A stretch of DNA of 64,000 nucleotides, taken from NCBI RefSeq assembly GCF_028858725.1, contig NC_084774.1, forward strand, positions 8,530,001 to 8,594,000, read 5' to 3'. Under the pieces are notes generated by a model. That model saw only the letters and a program-made list of their open reading frames with translations, ran no database searches and had not been told where the DNA came from. The translations under genes were made by a program, and so were the position numbers. Source of the DNA: Colius striatus. Its lineage: Eukaryota; Chordata; Aves; Coliiformes; Coliidae. Shown here in pieces: positions 20,701-31,089 of this stretch (position 1 is the first letter of the stretch; each line of letters begins with the position of its first letter).

Positions 20701-23700
20701 TCAACAAGGAAATTGGATTCAGCCACTGTCTAAGGCAGGGAGAGGCAAATCTTCTCCCTCTTCCTGCCTCAGTTAACTCCTGGTGGTGTCACTAGGAGTG
20801 TTCCCTAGCTGGGAAAGCTACAGGGCAGGATATGTAGCAAAGCATCTTCCACCCCAGATCTGAATCAGGTCACTTCAGGCAGCATGAGAGAGTCAGCACT
20901 GTGCTACCAAAGGAGCTTAAAGGCAGGCAGTGGATCTTCCACCAGCCACAGCCCTGTTCCTCCAGCACCCTGGGACTGCTTTGTGGGGCTGCTGCCAGGC
21001 AGAGGCAGCACAGAGGGAGAGCGTCAGCTGTGTGAGGTGACACAGAGGGCAGCTCCAGCCCTGCAGGGACACTGTCCACAGAAGCACAGAGCAGGGCAGC
21101 AAGAGGCACATCTTGGAGAAGGTTGTTTCAGTGGGCTGAAGGTCAGAATACCAGGTGAGGAAAGAACCAGAGGAGTAAAGGCAGAAAGCACTCGAGGGCT
21201 CAGTGAGCAACGAGCCAACGTACCCTCCTTGTTGTCCCCGGAGCCCTGGGTGAAGAGCAGCTGGTACTGTTTGTTGGGGAAATTTGCAGGAAAGAATCTG
21301 TTCATCATGGGGCTGAAATGAGAGGTGCAGAGAGAGCAGTTTGACAGACCCCCCCTGGGACACCCTGCCCAGCAGCTCTGTGTGACAGCATCAGGGCACA
21401 GCCACCAGCCCACACACCCCCAGGACAGGGCAATACCAGCTCAGGGGCTGGCAGGAGGCCCAGCTACAGCCACCAAGCCACAGACACAGCCCCTCAGCCC
21501 TCTCAGAGGTCTGATGTGCCCACACAGGACAGTCCCCACATATGCTCCAGGGCAAGAGGCACAGAGCATCACCAGCAAGAAGGGAAGACCCAGCAGAGAC
21601 CACAGCAGGTGCCCTCCAGCAGCCCCCTGGGCACACAGAAGGGCTGTGGAACAGCCCCTGGAAAGCAGCTGGTCCCCAGAGCTCAGCAAACAGGAAACCA
21701 GGTTCAGTGTTTCAGTTACTGAAACAGCCTGAGCTTTCAGCACCCTGTGCCATGCAGCAAGAGGCTGGGGACGCTCCTGGGAGCTCCAGTTGCCTGTTTC
21801 AGCCACCCCAATAAGGGGAATGGGGGTGCTGAGGAGCTTTCCCCTCCACAGAGCAGCAAGGGCTGTGCCAGCCACCCCTCCCAGGGTCAGCTGGCCTTGT
21901 CCCACCATGGTGGGCACCCACACCCCCCTGAGCTCTACTGTGATGCTGTACAGGGCACTGGGTCACCAGGATCCCTGAGACTTTGTTTCCTCCACAGGGA
22001 AGGGCTCACAGCACGCTCTGGGCTCTTCACACTGCCACAGGACAACACCCTAAAAGCTGGGACTTGGCTCTGCTGTGAGGTAAAGACGCTCTAGAACCCT
22101 CCCAAGACACTGGGCACCCCACTGTCTGGCAGAGTGGGCAGCCTCAGGTACCCCCAGGTCACTGTACCTGATGGTGTGGGACAGGGCCAGGATCCCCAGC
22201 ACAAAGAAATACATGGAAAGCAGAAGATTGATGTACTCTTGAGAGAATATCTGCAGGAGAAAGCCAGAGAGGGGTTAGTTACAGCAGCAGCCTCCACATC
22301 TGCAGCCCTTCAGGTTGCTGGTGGTGCTCCAGGGAGATGAGGATAGGTGGGATAACCCACATTCCTGCACTGCTGCTGGGGAAGGTGTTGGCACCAGCCA
22401 CGTGCTCCTGGAACAAGCACAATGGGCCTGTGAGCTGCTGGGGTCAAAAAACAACTCCTGTGCTGCAGAAAGGAGGACAGAGCATCCCCAGCACGTGGGT
22501 TGCAGAGCCAGCACTGCAGCCCAGCACAGCCTGCTCTGATTCTGGGAGGTGGTACAGAACTCCTGCCCTCCAACACAGCCCTGCCCTGCAAATCACAGCC
22601 TGGCAGCACAGCACAGGGCACTCCAGGGCCCTCCAAGCTCTCCTGGGTGTGGGAAGTTGGGATAGGAATCGTGGCAGGTCGCAGATGATAAAAACCATTG
22701 TTACAGCCTCATTCCCTCAGCCCCTCCCCAGCATCCTTGTGTTCCAGCCCCTTCCCCAGCTCTGGCCATGCTGCAGCCCCTCAGTGTTCCTGTGGCAGTG
22801 AGTGAGGGGCCCAGCACTGAGCACAGCCCTGGAGCTGCAGCCTACCCAGGGCCCAGCACAGGGGACAATCCCTGCCCTGGGCCTGATGCCACACTATTTC
22901 ATCACAGTAACTGCAATGGGCAGGGAAGGGACTGTGGACTGAAATATTATCAACTTTGCACCTCAAACCTCTTTCCCTGGCCAGGAGCACCCTTCTGCCT
23001 GGCAGGAGACAGTGACACCCCAGGCCTGCAGCCAGGACAGTGTGGGGAGCACAGCAAGGGGCACAAGGCAGCAGCCCCTGGCACCTTCTGCTTTCAGTCT
23101 TTGCCCATAGAGCTCAGGAGTGAACCGGCAGCTCTCCAGAACCAACCTCTGCAGCAAGGGGCTGTGATTGCTCCCATGCTGTGCCAGCCTGGGGGAGTGT
23201 TGAGGTGCCCCATGTGCTGACACCAAGGAGCTCCAGCCCTGCAGCCTTAGTCACTTTCTGGCCAAAAAGAAAATCGAGTCAGACCCACTCTGGAAGCTCC
23301 TGAGCAGACAGGGAGGGGGGCAGGGATCAGTAGCCACCCCTCACTTACTTTAAAGAAGAGGTAGAGCCCCAGCAGGGTGCAACTGGCCACGATGGGGAAG
23401 CGAGCGGCATCGCGGCTGGTGATGGTCTCCGGCATGTCTGAGGAGTTCTGGGGGGAAAGGAGAGGACAGGAGTGCATCAGGAGGTGAAGGGTGGCAGCTG
23501 TGAGAGGGGCAGGGTCCCCACGGGCTCTCAGGAGGTGGGGCTGGGCCACAGCTGAGCCTGACATGGAAGCAGCAAAGCTCACACTCCTCTGTCCCAGGGC
23601 TGCCACCACTTACAGCTTTTTTTCCCTCTTGGAGAAGGGAAAAAGCAGCTCTGCCCTGGCACAGTTCCCTTCTGCCCCTGCTCAGAGGGTTGCTGGGCTC

Positions 23701-24581
23701 CCTCCCCATCTGTGCACACCATATGGCAGCACCTTCCCAAGGACACCGCTCTCCAGTTCCCCTTCTGTCCCTCACCTTGCTCTGGGGACGATCCTTGTGC
23801 TCAAAAGCCTCACATTTATAAACCTGGGGATGCCAGGAGCCCCCCCAAAACCATCAGAGTCCCCTGACATGAGGCTTAAGGGCAGACAAGGGGCTTTAAA
23901 AACCAGGAATCATCAGACTGTGTAAAATAATCCCCTCCCAGGAGCTGCAGGGGCAGGACAGGGGAACAAAGCTGCCGCCGAGCCCTCCCACCTCCGGCAG
24001 CTCCCGCACGAGTACGAGGGGCAGCCATGAGGCTTGCGGCAGCCGAATCGATCAGGATGGTGACATCGGTGCCGGAGAACACCCCGGCACAACCAGACCC
24101 GGGATGCCCAGTCCCGCCGGGGCCCGGCCGCTCCGCTCTCCTGGGACCGAGGCACACAGCGGGGACCGAGGCCTGGAGACCGCAGAGGGTCTCGGGGGCG
24201 AGTGCGGAGGGCCGCCGGGCCTGGGCTGAGGGGGAGCCCCGGGAGCCGCCGGGCCGAGCCTGGGCTGAGGGGGAAGCTCCGGGAGCCGCCGGGCCCGGGC
24301 TGAGGGGGAAGCTCCGGGAGCCGCCGGGCCCGGGCTGAGGGGGAAGCTCCGGGAGCCGCCGGGCCTGGGCTGAGGGGGAGCGGGTGTGGGGGGGGCAGCC
24401 CCGGGGGTACCTTGCTCTTGGCGCAGCTGACGGAGCGCAGCGCTCCGAAGAAGATGGGCAGCAGCGCCATGAGGACGAGGCTGCCGTAAGCCAGCGCCAT
24501 GCCCTCGGGGGTGGCTGGCGGGCGGGCGGCCGCGGGAGCCCCGGCGCCGGCGCTGCCGTTGTGCGCCGCGGCCTCCTCCAT
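14708..24581 (-). CDS. HM13: HM13, signal peptide peptidase (intramembrane aspartyl protease), 367 aa
   Basis: ER multipass GxGD protease that cleaves leftover signal peptides within the membrane. Exons (minus): 24411-24581, 23349-23447, 22168-22250, 21224-21312, 20369-20454, 20140-20265, 19493-19550, 18822-18905, 18609-18645, 17638-17740, 17058-17143, 14708-14789; all GT-AG and in phase. Catalytic motifs are intact: YD in FIYDVFW (D215), GLGD in AMLGLGDIVIPG (D261), and PALL (313-316). The tail ends EASKKEK, giving a KKxx-like ER-retrieval signal. Length 367 against human 377. I chose the ATG at 24581 (MEEAAAHNGS) by comparison with the human start; an in-frame ATG 21 nt upstream is possible. 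A cassette exon gives a second C-terminus (separate entry). It is followed by ID1 in the same orientation, as in human. Confidence 0.96.
15098..15271. repeat. (GAGAAG)n hexanucleotide repeat, about 29 copies
   Basis: Nearly perfect (AAGGAG)n over about 174 bp, purine-only on the plus strand and therefore a pure pyrimidine (CTTCTC)n tract in HM13 pre-mRNA. It lies between the HM13 cassette exon and the canonical last exon. Confidence 0.98.
15319..15505 (-). CDS. HM13: HM13 alternative cassette exon encoding a distinct C-terminus
   Basis: Joined to exon 11 in the correct phase, this exon reads F-SYESSAEILPHTPRLTHF, continues ...SPASLADSMQQKL and ends RRRRQQSPSAM, with the stop at 15355-15357. 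I recognise this as the alternative C-terminus of a mammalian SPP isoform. It has a good acceptor (CTCTCCTGCAG) and a good donor (CAG then GTAGGG at 15313-15318), so it is an internal exon of 187 nt with an in-frame stop. The stop lies only 36 nt before the exon end, which should let the transcript escape nonsense-mediated decay. The resulting protein would be 390 aa and would lack the KKxx-like tail. Confidence 0.85.
15640..15908 (+). mobile_element. CR1 LINE 3' fragment
   Basis: In the HM13 intron before the cassette exon. It shows the typical CR1 3' end layout (CAGTGCTGGAAC... GGCTGCCCAGGGAGGGTGTGG... CTCTGTGACTGTGTG terminus). Truncated, no ORF; an old copy. Confidence 0.75.
16189..16530 (-). 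mobile_element. CR1 LINE 3' fragment (antisense to window)
   Basis: Starts with TAGAATCATTC (reverse complement of the CR1 3' terminus) and continues through CCCTCCAGGGCTGGGC, AGCTCCCTGGGCAGCCTGGC and CCCCTTTCCTCTTGTCCTGT, all typical CR1 blocks. It faces the 15640-15908 copy tail to tail. Confidence 0.8.
19345..19481. repeat. 48-bp minisatellite, about 2.8 copies
   Basis: Unit GGGCAGGGGCAGGACACACA followed by ACAGSCAGCCCCTCCTCCAG. It ends about 11 bp before the donor of HM13 exon 7 (19493-19550). Confidence 0.92.
19690..19917 (+). mobile_element. CR1 LINE 3' fragment
   Basis: Sense copy in an HM13 intron: GAGAGGGGTGTCAGCCCCTG, CAGGCTGCCCAGGGAGCTGG, then TCTCTTCCAACCAAAATGATTCTGTG at its end, the CR1 terminus (quoted in parts). 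Closely related to the copies at 16189-16530 and 47645-48021. Confidence 0.8.
24215..24385. repeat. 38-40-bp GC-rich minisatellite in HM13 intron 1
   Basis: About four copies of GGGAGCCGCCGGGCCCGGGC followed by TGAGGGGGAAGCTCC. It lies within 30 bp of the donor of exon 1, in the CpG island. Confidence 0.93.
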
Positions 24582-24604
24582 GGCGCCTGCTGCCAGCGCC
24601 ATCC

Positions 24605-24660
24605 GCTTCCGGCCCGCGCGCGCCAGGGACACGTCCCGCTGCCGGCCGGAAGTGCGTCAC
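24605..24660 (-). promoter_or_regulatory. HM13: HM13 core promoter (ETS and CRE-like sites)
   Basis: No TATA box. An ETS site CCGGAAGTG at 24646-24654 runs directly into GCGTCA, a CRE half-site, and a second ETS-like CTTCCGG lies at 24606-24612. This is typical of a housekeeping CpG-island promoter. The exact start site is not determinable. Confidence 0.5.
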
Positions 24661-24814
24661 GCGCCCGTGGCCACGCCCCCGCCCGCCCGCGGCCGCGTCG
24701 CCGGGAGACGGCGCGCGCCGAGGGGCCCGATCCTGTGTCCCCGCACACACGGGTCTGCGCCCCCTGAGCCGCCGCGGGACACGGGCCCCAGCTCCCCTGG
24801 CCACAGCCACACGG

Positions 24815-25275
24815 TCACCGAACCTCAAGGGCTGCAAAGCTCCTCCAGTGCAACCCCCCGGCCAGAGCAGCAGCACCGAGAGCAGGGCACACAGGGACCC
24901 GTGCAGGGGGGCTGGAGTGGCCCCGGAGATGAGCCTCCACAGCCCCTGCCAGGGCTCCCTCAGCTCCACAGCGAAGGAATTCTTCCTTGTGTGCCTTTGG
25001 AACCTCTTCTGTTCCAGCTCGTGCCCGTTGCCCCTGGTCCTGTCACTGGCTGTCACTGGGCACAGCCTGGCTCCAGCCTCCTGACACTTGGAGACATGGC
25101 TGAGCTCACCACTCAGGCTCCTCCAAGCTCCAGCTCTCTCAGCCTTTCATCACAAGGGAGATGTTCCCCTCCATCACCTTGGTGGCCCTGCTCTGAACTC
25201 TCTCCAGCAGCTCCTTGTCCTTTTGGAACTGAGGGGCCAGAACTGGACACAGTATTCCAGATGTGCCCCCAGAGC
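24815..25275 (-). mobile_element. CR1 LINE 3' fragment
   Basis: Antisense in the window. CR1 blocks are recognisable in order: CAAGGGCTGCAAAGCTCCTC, GAATTCTTCCTTGTGTGCC, TGGTCCTGTCACTGG, CTCTCAGCCTTTCATCACAA, TTGGTGGCCCTGCTCTGAAC, CAGAACTGGACACAGTATTC. About 460 bp, truncated at its 5' end, clearly diverged. It sits about 230 bp upstream of HM13. Confidence 0.85.
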
Positions 25276-26149
25276 CAACATGGGCTCAAGATGTCCCAGG
25301 TGTTCCCTCCATCCAGCCCTGGGCTTTCCTGCCCTTCTCTTCCCAGGGCCCTCCTTGTGCCTCCCTTGGTCCCACTCCTACCCTGCCCATGGCCACTAAC
25401 AGCCCCCATGAAGATGCTGCTGAGAGGCAAAGGCACCACTGAGGGCAAAGAGAGGGCAGGGTGCAACGGTGCTGCCTGTGGCTGAGCTCTGAGCCGCGGG
25501 CAGGGGAAGGGGCTGCAGCACACACCAAGGGTTTTGTGGGTTATTAGGATGTTTTCATCCCTTTTTCAAAAACACAAACCAAAACAAGCCCAAGAATCTA
25601 TTTCAGGAGCAGGGATGATTCATAGCTTGGTGTTTCGGGCAGGGGGGTGGATGGAAAAGCCTCCTGGGAGCCCCTCTCTGCGGGACTGGCCTCCTGCCCA
25701 GGACACCGGCCTGTCCCTGCTGCGCTGCTCCCACAGAGGGAAGCTGGGCAGGAAGGGCAGTGGGCAGCTGGGCGGGCAGTGGGCAGCCAGGCAGGCAGCG
25801 TGCCCTCACCCTGCTGCTCCCCACGCTGCTGCCTGGCACCACGGCACAACTGCAGACCCCCTTCCCAGCCCCACACACGGCCCCTCAGCGGGGGTCTGAG
25901 AGCAGGTCTGTGCCCGTGTGCAATGAGCCCATCTGCACCCTGAGCCACACAGGGCTTCACTGTGTGTGTGCCTGGACACCCAGCACCCCAGTTACACCAA
26001 ATCTCTGTTTGATGAGTCCTCTGCTCGGTGTGGAGACTGAGTGAACCATCATCCTGCCTCTGGCAGCTGGCAGGGCAGAGGGTTCCATCCTCATCAGGCT
26101 CTCATCCTGCTTCAGGAACACAGTCCTTAATGAGCCAGACATGTAAGGA

Positions 26150-26340
26150 AACCACAGAATCACAGACTCATTTCAGTTGGAAAAGACCTTTCTGGTGTCC
26201 AAGCACTGACCAAGGCCCTCCCCATGGAGTTGCTGCTGATGCAAGGCACAGTCACCAAGTCATGTGTATTCAGTGCCTCATCAACCTCTTGATGATGGTC
26301 TCACCCCCTCAGGCAGAGAAACTTATTCCAGGACATCCTT
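26150..26340 (-). mobile_element. CR1 LINE 3' fragment (old)
   Basis: Begins CACAGAATCACAGACTCATT then TTCAGTTGGAAAAGACCTTT, the reverse complement of a CR1 3' terminus, then fades out. More diverged than the other copies. Confidence 0.65.
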
Positions 26341-26599
26341 TGTGAGGATAATGTGTGTGTCCTGAGTCCATAGAGGTTTATTTTGCTCAGCACTATCTTT
26401 AGTTCTAACCACAAAGCCCTTCTGCATCTGTGCCTGGAACACACCACTTGATCCTGTCTTCTCTGTTCTTTTATCTGGTTACACAGCTCTGGAACCTCTG
26501 AGAGCCCTGAGTGAGGGCTGGCAGGGGCTGGGTTGTTAGAGCAGAACGAGAAACAGGCCCCAGGCTCGTTGTCCTGCTGGGACCAAGGGCTCGAGTGGC

Positions 26600-26685
26600 T
26601 GGTTGTGTCCCAGTTGTGTCCTGGTTGTGTCCCAGTTGTGTCCCAGTTGTGTCCTCGTTGTGTCCCAGTTGTGTCCTCATAGCCT
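26600..26685. repeat. 12-bp tandem repeat (GTGTCCCAGTTG)
   Basis: About seven copies of a 12-bp unit with C-to-T/G variants. Confidence 0.93.
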
Positions 26686-26899
26686 GTTGGAGTAGGACTA
26701 GTGTGTGGGGAGGGCTGGGGGGGCTCATAGGGATGGTATCCCAGTGCCAGCCCCCCCTGGCCAGCAGCCAGACAGGTCCCCTGTCCCTCTGGCAGTGAGC
26801 AGAGCAGCACACACCAGCTCTGACGGCACAAGGCAATGGTGTGGGGGCAAACAGCCCTGGGGAGCGGCTGGCACAGGGGCCCGTGGCCATCAGGGTACA

Positions 26900-27880
26900 A
26901 CTGGCACTGGGGAGGTCTGGGGCCACCGAGCTCAAACTCTTCCCACCCCAGGTGTGGGGCTGGGGGCCACAGGCAGCCCCCGGCCCCCACCAGCGCCTCC
27001 TCCTCTCCCTCCCTCCCTCCCTTTCCCAGCGCCTCGCCGTGCCCCCCTGGCCTCTCCTCCCACCCTCCAGCGCGGACGCATTTTTCTGCGTTTGAGCTCA
27101 TTCTTTCCACTCCCCTCTCTGCCGGCTGCCAACTTTCCATCCCGTGCTCCGTCCCCCCCCCGCCCCGCGCAGGGAAGCGGCTGCAGCTGCGGGAGGGACC
27201 GGCGGCAGCGGGCAGCCCCCGGTGATGGGCGAACCGCAGCATCACGTCCGGCAGCAGCGGGAACCGGGGTGCGGGGAGCTCCCAGGGCAGAGCCCCCGGG
27301 GTGCGGAGCTGCAGGGCAGGGTCCCGGTCGCCAACAGCTCAGCGAGTGGTTGAGAAGCCGGAGCGCGTTTCCCTGCTCCTGGGGACGGGGCCGGCAGGGA
27401 CGAACCCTCGCTGGGACTCGCAGCCGCGGGGAGGTTGTTTTCCCACGCGCTCGGGGTGCTGCCCCATCTCCCCTTTGCAACGCTGACCCCGTCTCCGGGC
27501 CTCGGTGTCGCTCACGGCCAGCGGCTCCCCACGCCCGAGCCACGGAGCCAGCGGAAACTCCCGACCCGACCTGGGGAGGGGGAAACATCGCTGCTCCTGC
27601 CTGGCACGGCGCCTGCTGAGCCGCCAGCCCCCGGCAGCCCGGCCGCCCGCAGCCTAAAAACAACCCGCGGAGCCTCCCCGCTGCGCCGGGTCAATCGCTG
27701 CAGCCCTGCACGTCCCTTCCCGGCTCTGCCTCCCGGCCCCTTCCCGAGTGCCCGGCTCCCTGCCCGGGATGCAGCTCCCACGCTGCTCACCGCCCGAAGC
27801 CTGCAGAGCTCAGCCCTTCCCAGAGGCTTTTTGCAGAGCTGCGGGTGGGGCACGGCTTCTGCCATCACAGGGGAAGATGC
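26900..27880. other. GC-rich, CpG-dense block of unknown function
   Basis: A CpG-rich stretch of about 0.9 kb lies between REM1 (tail at 28063) and HM13 (start at 24581). It has pyrimidine-rich segments (26995-27160) and many CpGs up to about 27800. Several frames stay open on both strands, as expected from base composition, and no family was recognised. It could be an orphan CpG island, a noncoding RNA promoter or the 5' end of an unannotated transcript. Confidence 0.45.
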
Positions 27881-28062
27881 TGCGACCAGCTGGGACTTTC
27901 ACCAGGGGTGCCCAAGGGAACAGAGGCTCCCCTTGCACTGGGATGTTTCAGCTGGAGCTCGCTGGGGCCTGGCTGGAGCAGGAGGCAGCTCCTCGGCGGC
28001 AGTGCAGGGACACAGGTCCCCACAGCAGGGACCCAGCAGAGACCAGCAGCTCCCTGATGCAG

Positions 28063-28068
28063 TTTATT
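28063..28068 (-). terminator. REM1: REM1 poly(A) signal (AATAAA)
   Basis: AATAAA on the minus strand about 590 nt downstream of the REM1 stop codon; no earlier canonical signal is seen in between. Confidence 0.65.
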
Positions 28069-28657
28069 CTGTGGATGGAGGGGTTTCCCCGCTGCACCAG
28101 TACAGAGACAGCACAAACACCTCAGTCTGAGAAACACCGGCGCTGGTGAGACACGGTGGCACAAAGAGGGGCCGGGGGGGCCATCTCTGTGCTGCTGGTG
28201 CTCCCCAGGCCCCTCTCCCCAGCCAGGCTTCTCGGGGTGGACACCGCTGTGGTGACCTGGCACAGTCCCTGCTGCCTTGCAAAGGTACCACAAGCGGGAC
28301 CTGGCACAGTCCTGCCAGCCCCCAGCCCTGCCTGCAGCCCCACTCCAGGGCACAGCCACCCCTCACCTCCAGCTCCCCAGGAGAGTCTGGAACCCAGAAC
28401 CCACCACCCCCAGCGCAGGCGCCTGTCCCACCCCCTGCTCCGTGGCTGCAGCTCAGGGGACTCAGCCCTGCTCCTCCAGGAGAAGTGGCCGCATCCAGAG
28501 CGCCCCGAGCATCCCTCAGCACCGCTGGAAACAGCTGCACGGCCTCAGCAGCACTCTGGCCCTGTCTGGGCTCTGCAGGGAGCCGCCGGCCCCGCTGCCG
28601 GCAGAGAGCAGCGTCGTGCCCCATCCCCCGAGCAGTGGGACAGGACGGCCGAGGCTC

Positions 28658-30926
28658 TCAGAGCACGGACAGGTCATGGCAGGACTTGGAGCGGACTTTG
28701 AGAGCCACTTTGCTGCTGTTCCCGGCCACCAGCCTGTCGAGGAAGTGCCGGGCTCTCTTGGTGAGGCTCTCCTTGCGCTTCTGGCCGGGCGCAGGGTGCG
28801 GGTGGGACTCCTGGCCGGCGCGGCGCAGCCGGATCTGCCGCACCACCCCCTCGAACAGCTCGTCCACGTTGTGCTGCAGAGCCGCCGACGTCTCGATGAA
28901 CTTGCAGTCGAACACGGCGGCGCAGGCGCGGCCCTCTGCAAGGGAAGGGCAGGGAGCGGGCACGGCGCCGCTGGCACCTCCAGGGACGAGGGCACACAGC
29001 TCCAGGCACAGGAGCGCCCCCGGCACACCCCACCCCACGCTCACCTTCGATGGAGACCTCTCGGCACCGCACCAGGTCGGTTTTGTTGCCCACCAGGATG
29101 ACGGGGACGTCCTCGGGCTGGCGCGCGCGGCGCAGCTGGATCCGCAGCTCCGAGGCGCTCTCGAAGCTGCCGCGGTCGGTGACGGAGTAGACGATGACAT
29201 AGGCACTGCCCACCTGCAGACAGTGCCCACGGCGCCAGCTCTGCTCCCCCTGCCAGCACACGGGGAACGGGATGTCACTGCTCTGCGGGGGGCTGCTGGC
29301 AGCCCTGACCGCTGCCAGGGGGTGGCACAGCATCCCATCACCGACCTGCCAGCGCGCCCCCCTGACCCTGCCGTTGTGGGCAGAAGACATGCGGCCCCAT
29401 TCATGATATGAGGATTAAAAGCTGCAGATTTTGGGGGTGTTGGAGTGTTTCCTCCTTCTTTAGCAACAAGCTGTGGCTGTGGGCTCAGCTTGGCTCAGGG
29501 GGGCTGAGGTGGCACCTCCTGGAGCTGCCCCCAGCCACACAACACCAGCAGTGTGGGTGCAGTGTCCTGTGTGAACCAAGCACCGGTCTCTGCCAGGCAG
29601 GGAGGGGTTAAACAACAGTGGGAGTGAAGGGCTCTTGTGGGGGTGTTACTGTGCTGGAGCATCTCCAGACAGTGCAGAATGCATCCTCAAAATGTGCCCC
29701 TGCTCACAGCCTGAGGGGCCACCCCCATCACACTCCTGGGACGGGCCAATGCTGGATGCATGGAGGGAGGCAAAGGAGGATTTTGAGGGAGGCAGCTACA
29801 GCAGCGCTGGCACTGCTGCCCAGGAGATTCCTCTGTGTGCTGCGTGGAAGGAATGCCCATGCCAGGCTCTCAGGGCCACCCCTCAGCTTGCTAAAGCACA
29901 TGTCCTGGCTGGCATCACTGTCTCACGTGGGTCTGCCCAGTTGACTCCTGCAGCCCCAGTCTCAAACCATTTCCATGCATTTGGACACTGGCTGGGACTT
30001 CTCTCCCTCCCCACAGCCCCCCGCACCCCTCCCCACCTGCCCCTCTGCTCATGGTGCCTCACCAGCAAGAACACAGTGGGCAGCCTCCCTCCCATGCCAG
30101 GGGAAGTTGGGCAAAGAGGCATCCAGAGACGTGACCCCTGTCTTGTGCGTGTCCAGCTCTGTGGTGAGCCCCAGACACAGCCGGGAAACCCCGGGGAGCT
30201 CCAAGGAGCCCAGATGTCCCGAAGCAGTGGTTGTGCCCACCCAATGTGCCCCAGGGACATCCCAGCTCCCCGCAGCAGCCAGCCCAGCCCAGCCCAGCCC
30301 CGCCGTACCCGCTGCTCGGGCTCCCACGTGTCCAGCAGCAGCAGCGTGGTCTCCTGGCCATCCACGGACAATGTGCGCTCGTACACGGCCTCTGCGAGAC
30401 GACAGGAGAAGCCGGGCTGGCACGGCACTGCCCGGCACCCAGCGCCCACCCCGGCCCCGGCACACGGCTCCTCTGCACCTCAGTTGTGCAGCCCAGCCCC
30501 TGCCTGCTGCAGACGGCGACCCAGCGCGCTCCTCGCCGAGCACCCACCTCTGTGCTGCTCCAGCACATCCCGCTCCTGGACGCCGGCGAAGAGGGTGGCC
30601 AGGCTGCTCTTGCCCACCCCGGGGTCACCCAGCAGCACCACGCGGTACAGGGGGTCCCAGGGCCCGGAGGAGCCCGACGAGCCCGAGGAGCAGCTGCCCC
30701 GGGGTGCCGCGGCTCTGCCGCCGGGCTCGGACGCTGAGGGACCGAGCTGCGGGTGAGCGGGACGGAGCTGCGGGTGAGCGGGACCGAGCTGCGGGTGAGC
30801 GGGACCGAGCTGCCGGTGAGACGGCTCGGCCCGCGGCGCGACCCCCGGCGCCCCCGGCCGCGGCAGAGGGGTGCTGGCCCTCCTCCGCAGCGGGCTCCTG
30901 CTCCCGTGCTGCGTGTTCAGGGTCAT
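28658..30926 (-). CDS. REM1: REM1, RGK-family small GTPase, 314 aa
   Basis: Ras-like protein of the Rad/Rem/Gem/Kir group; the family binds the beta subunit of voltage-gated calcium channels and 14-3-3. Exons (minus): 30548-30926, 30309-30391, 29045-29249, 28658-28935, all GT-AG and in phase. It starts MTLNTQHGSRSPLRRRAST, like human REM1. P-loop GDPGVGKS at 100-107; DTWE at 147-150 replaces the usual DxxG, the RGK hallmark; NKTD at 209-212; ETSAALQHNV near 240. The C-terminus VRSKSCHDLSVL is the conserved RGK tail without a prenylation CAAX. The N-terminal region contains three tandem PAHPQLG heptads that I do not recall in mammals. Length 314 against human 298. No clear TATA box in minus orientation was seen. 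Confidence 0.94.
30745..30822. repeat. REM1: 21-bp minisatellite inside REM1 exon 1
   Basis: About 3.5 copies of GAGCTGCGGGTGAGCGGGAC(C). It encodes the in-frame heptad PAHPQLG on the minus strand in the N-terminal extension of REM1. Confidence 0.9.
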
Positions 30927-31089
30927 TGAGGGCTGGGAGAGGCCCCGGTAGCCCCGTTCCCGGGGTCAGTCCCGGTGTCAGTCGGTGCCGGTGCCCGTCC
31001 GAGCGCCGCGGCAGCTCGGGCACAGCTTTCCCCGGGACAGACTCGCCGCCGCCCGGCCCGGGCTATAAAGCCCTGGAGGAGGAGCCCCC

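Noticed and set aside
31060-31068. CTATAAAG as a TATA box upstream of REM1
   Set aside because: It reads TATAAA only on the plus strand, the wrong orientation for REM1, and no plus-strand gene follows.
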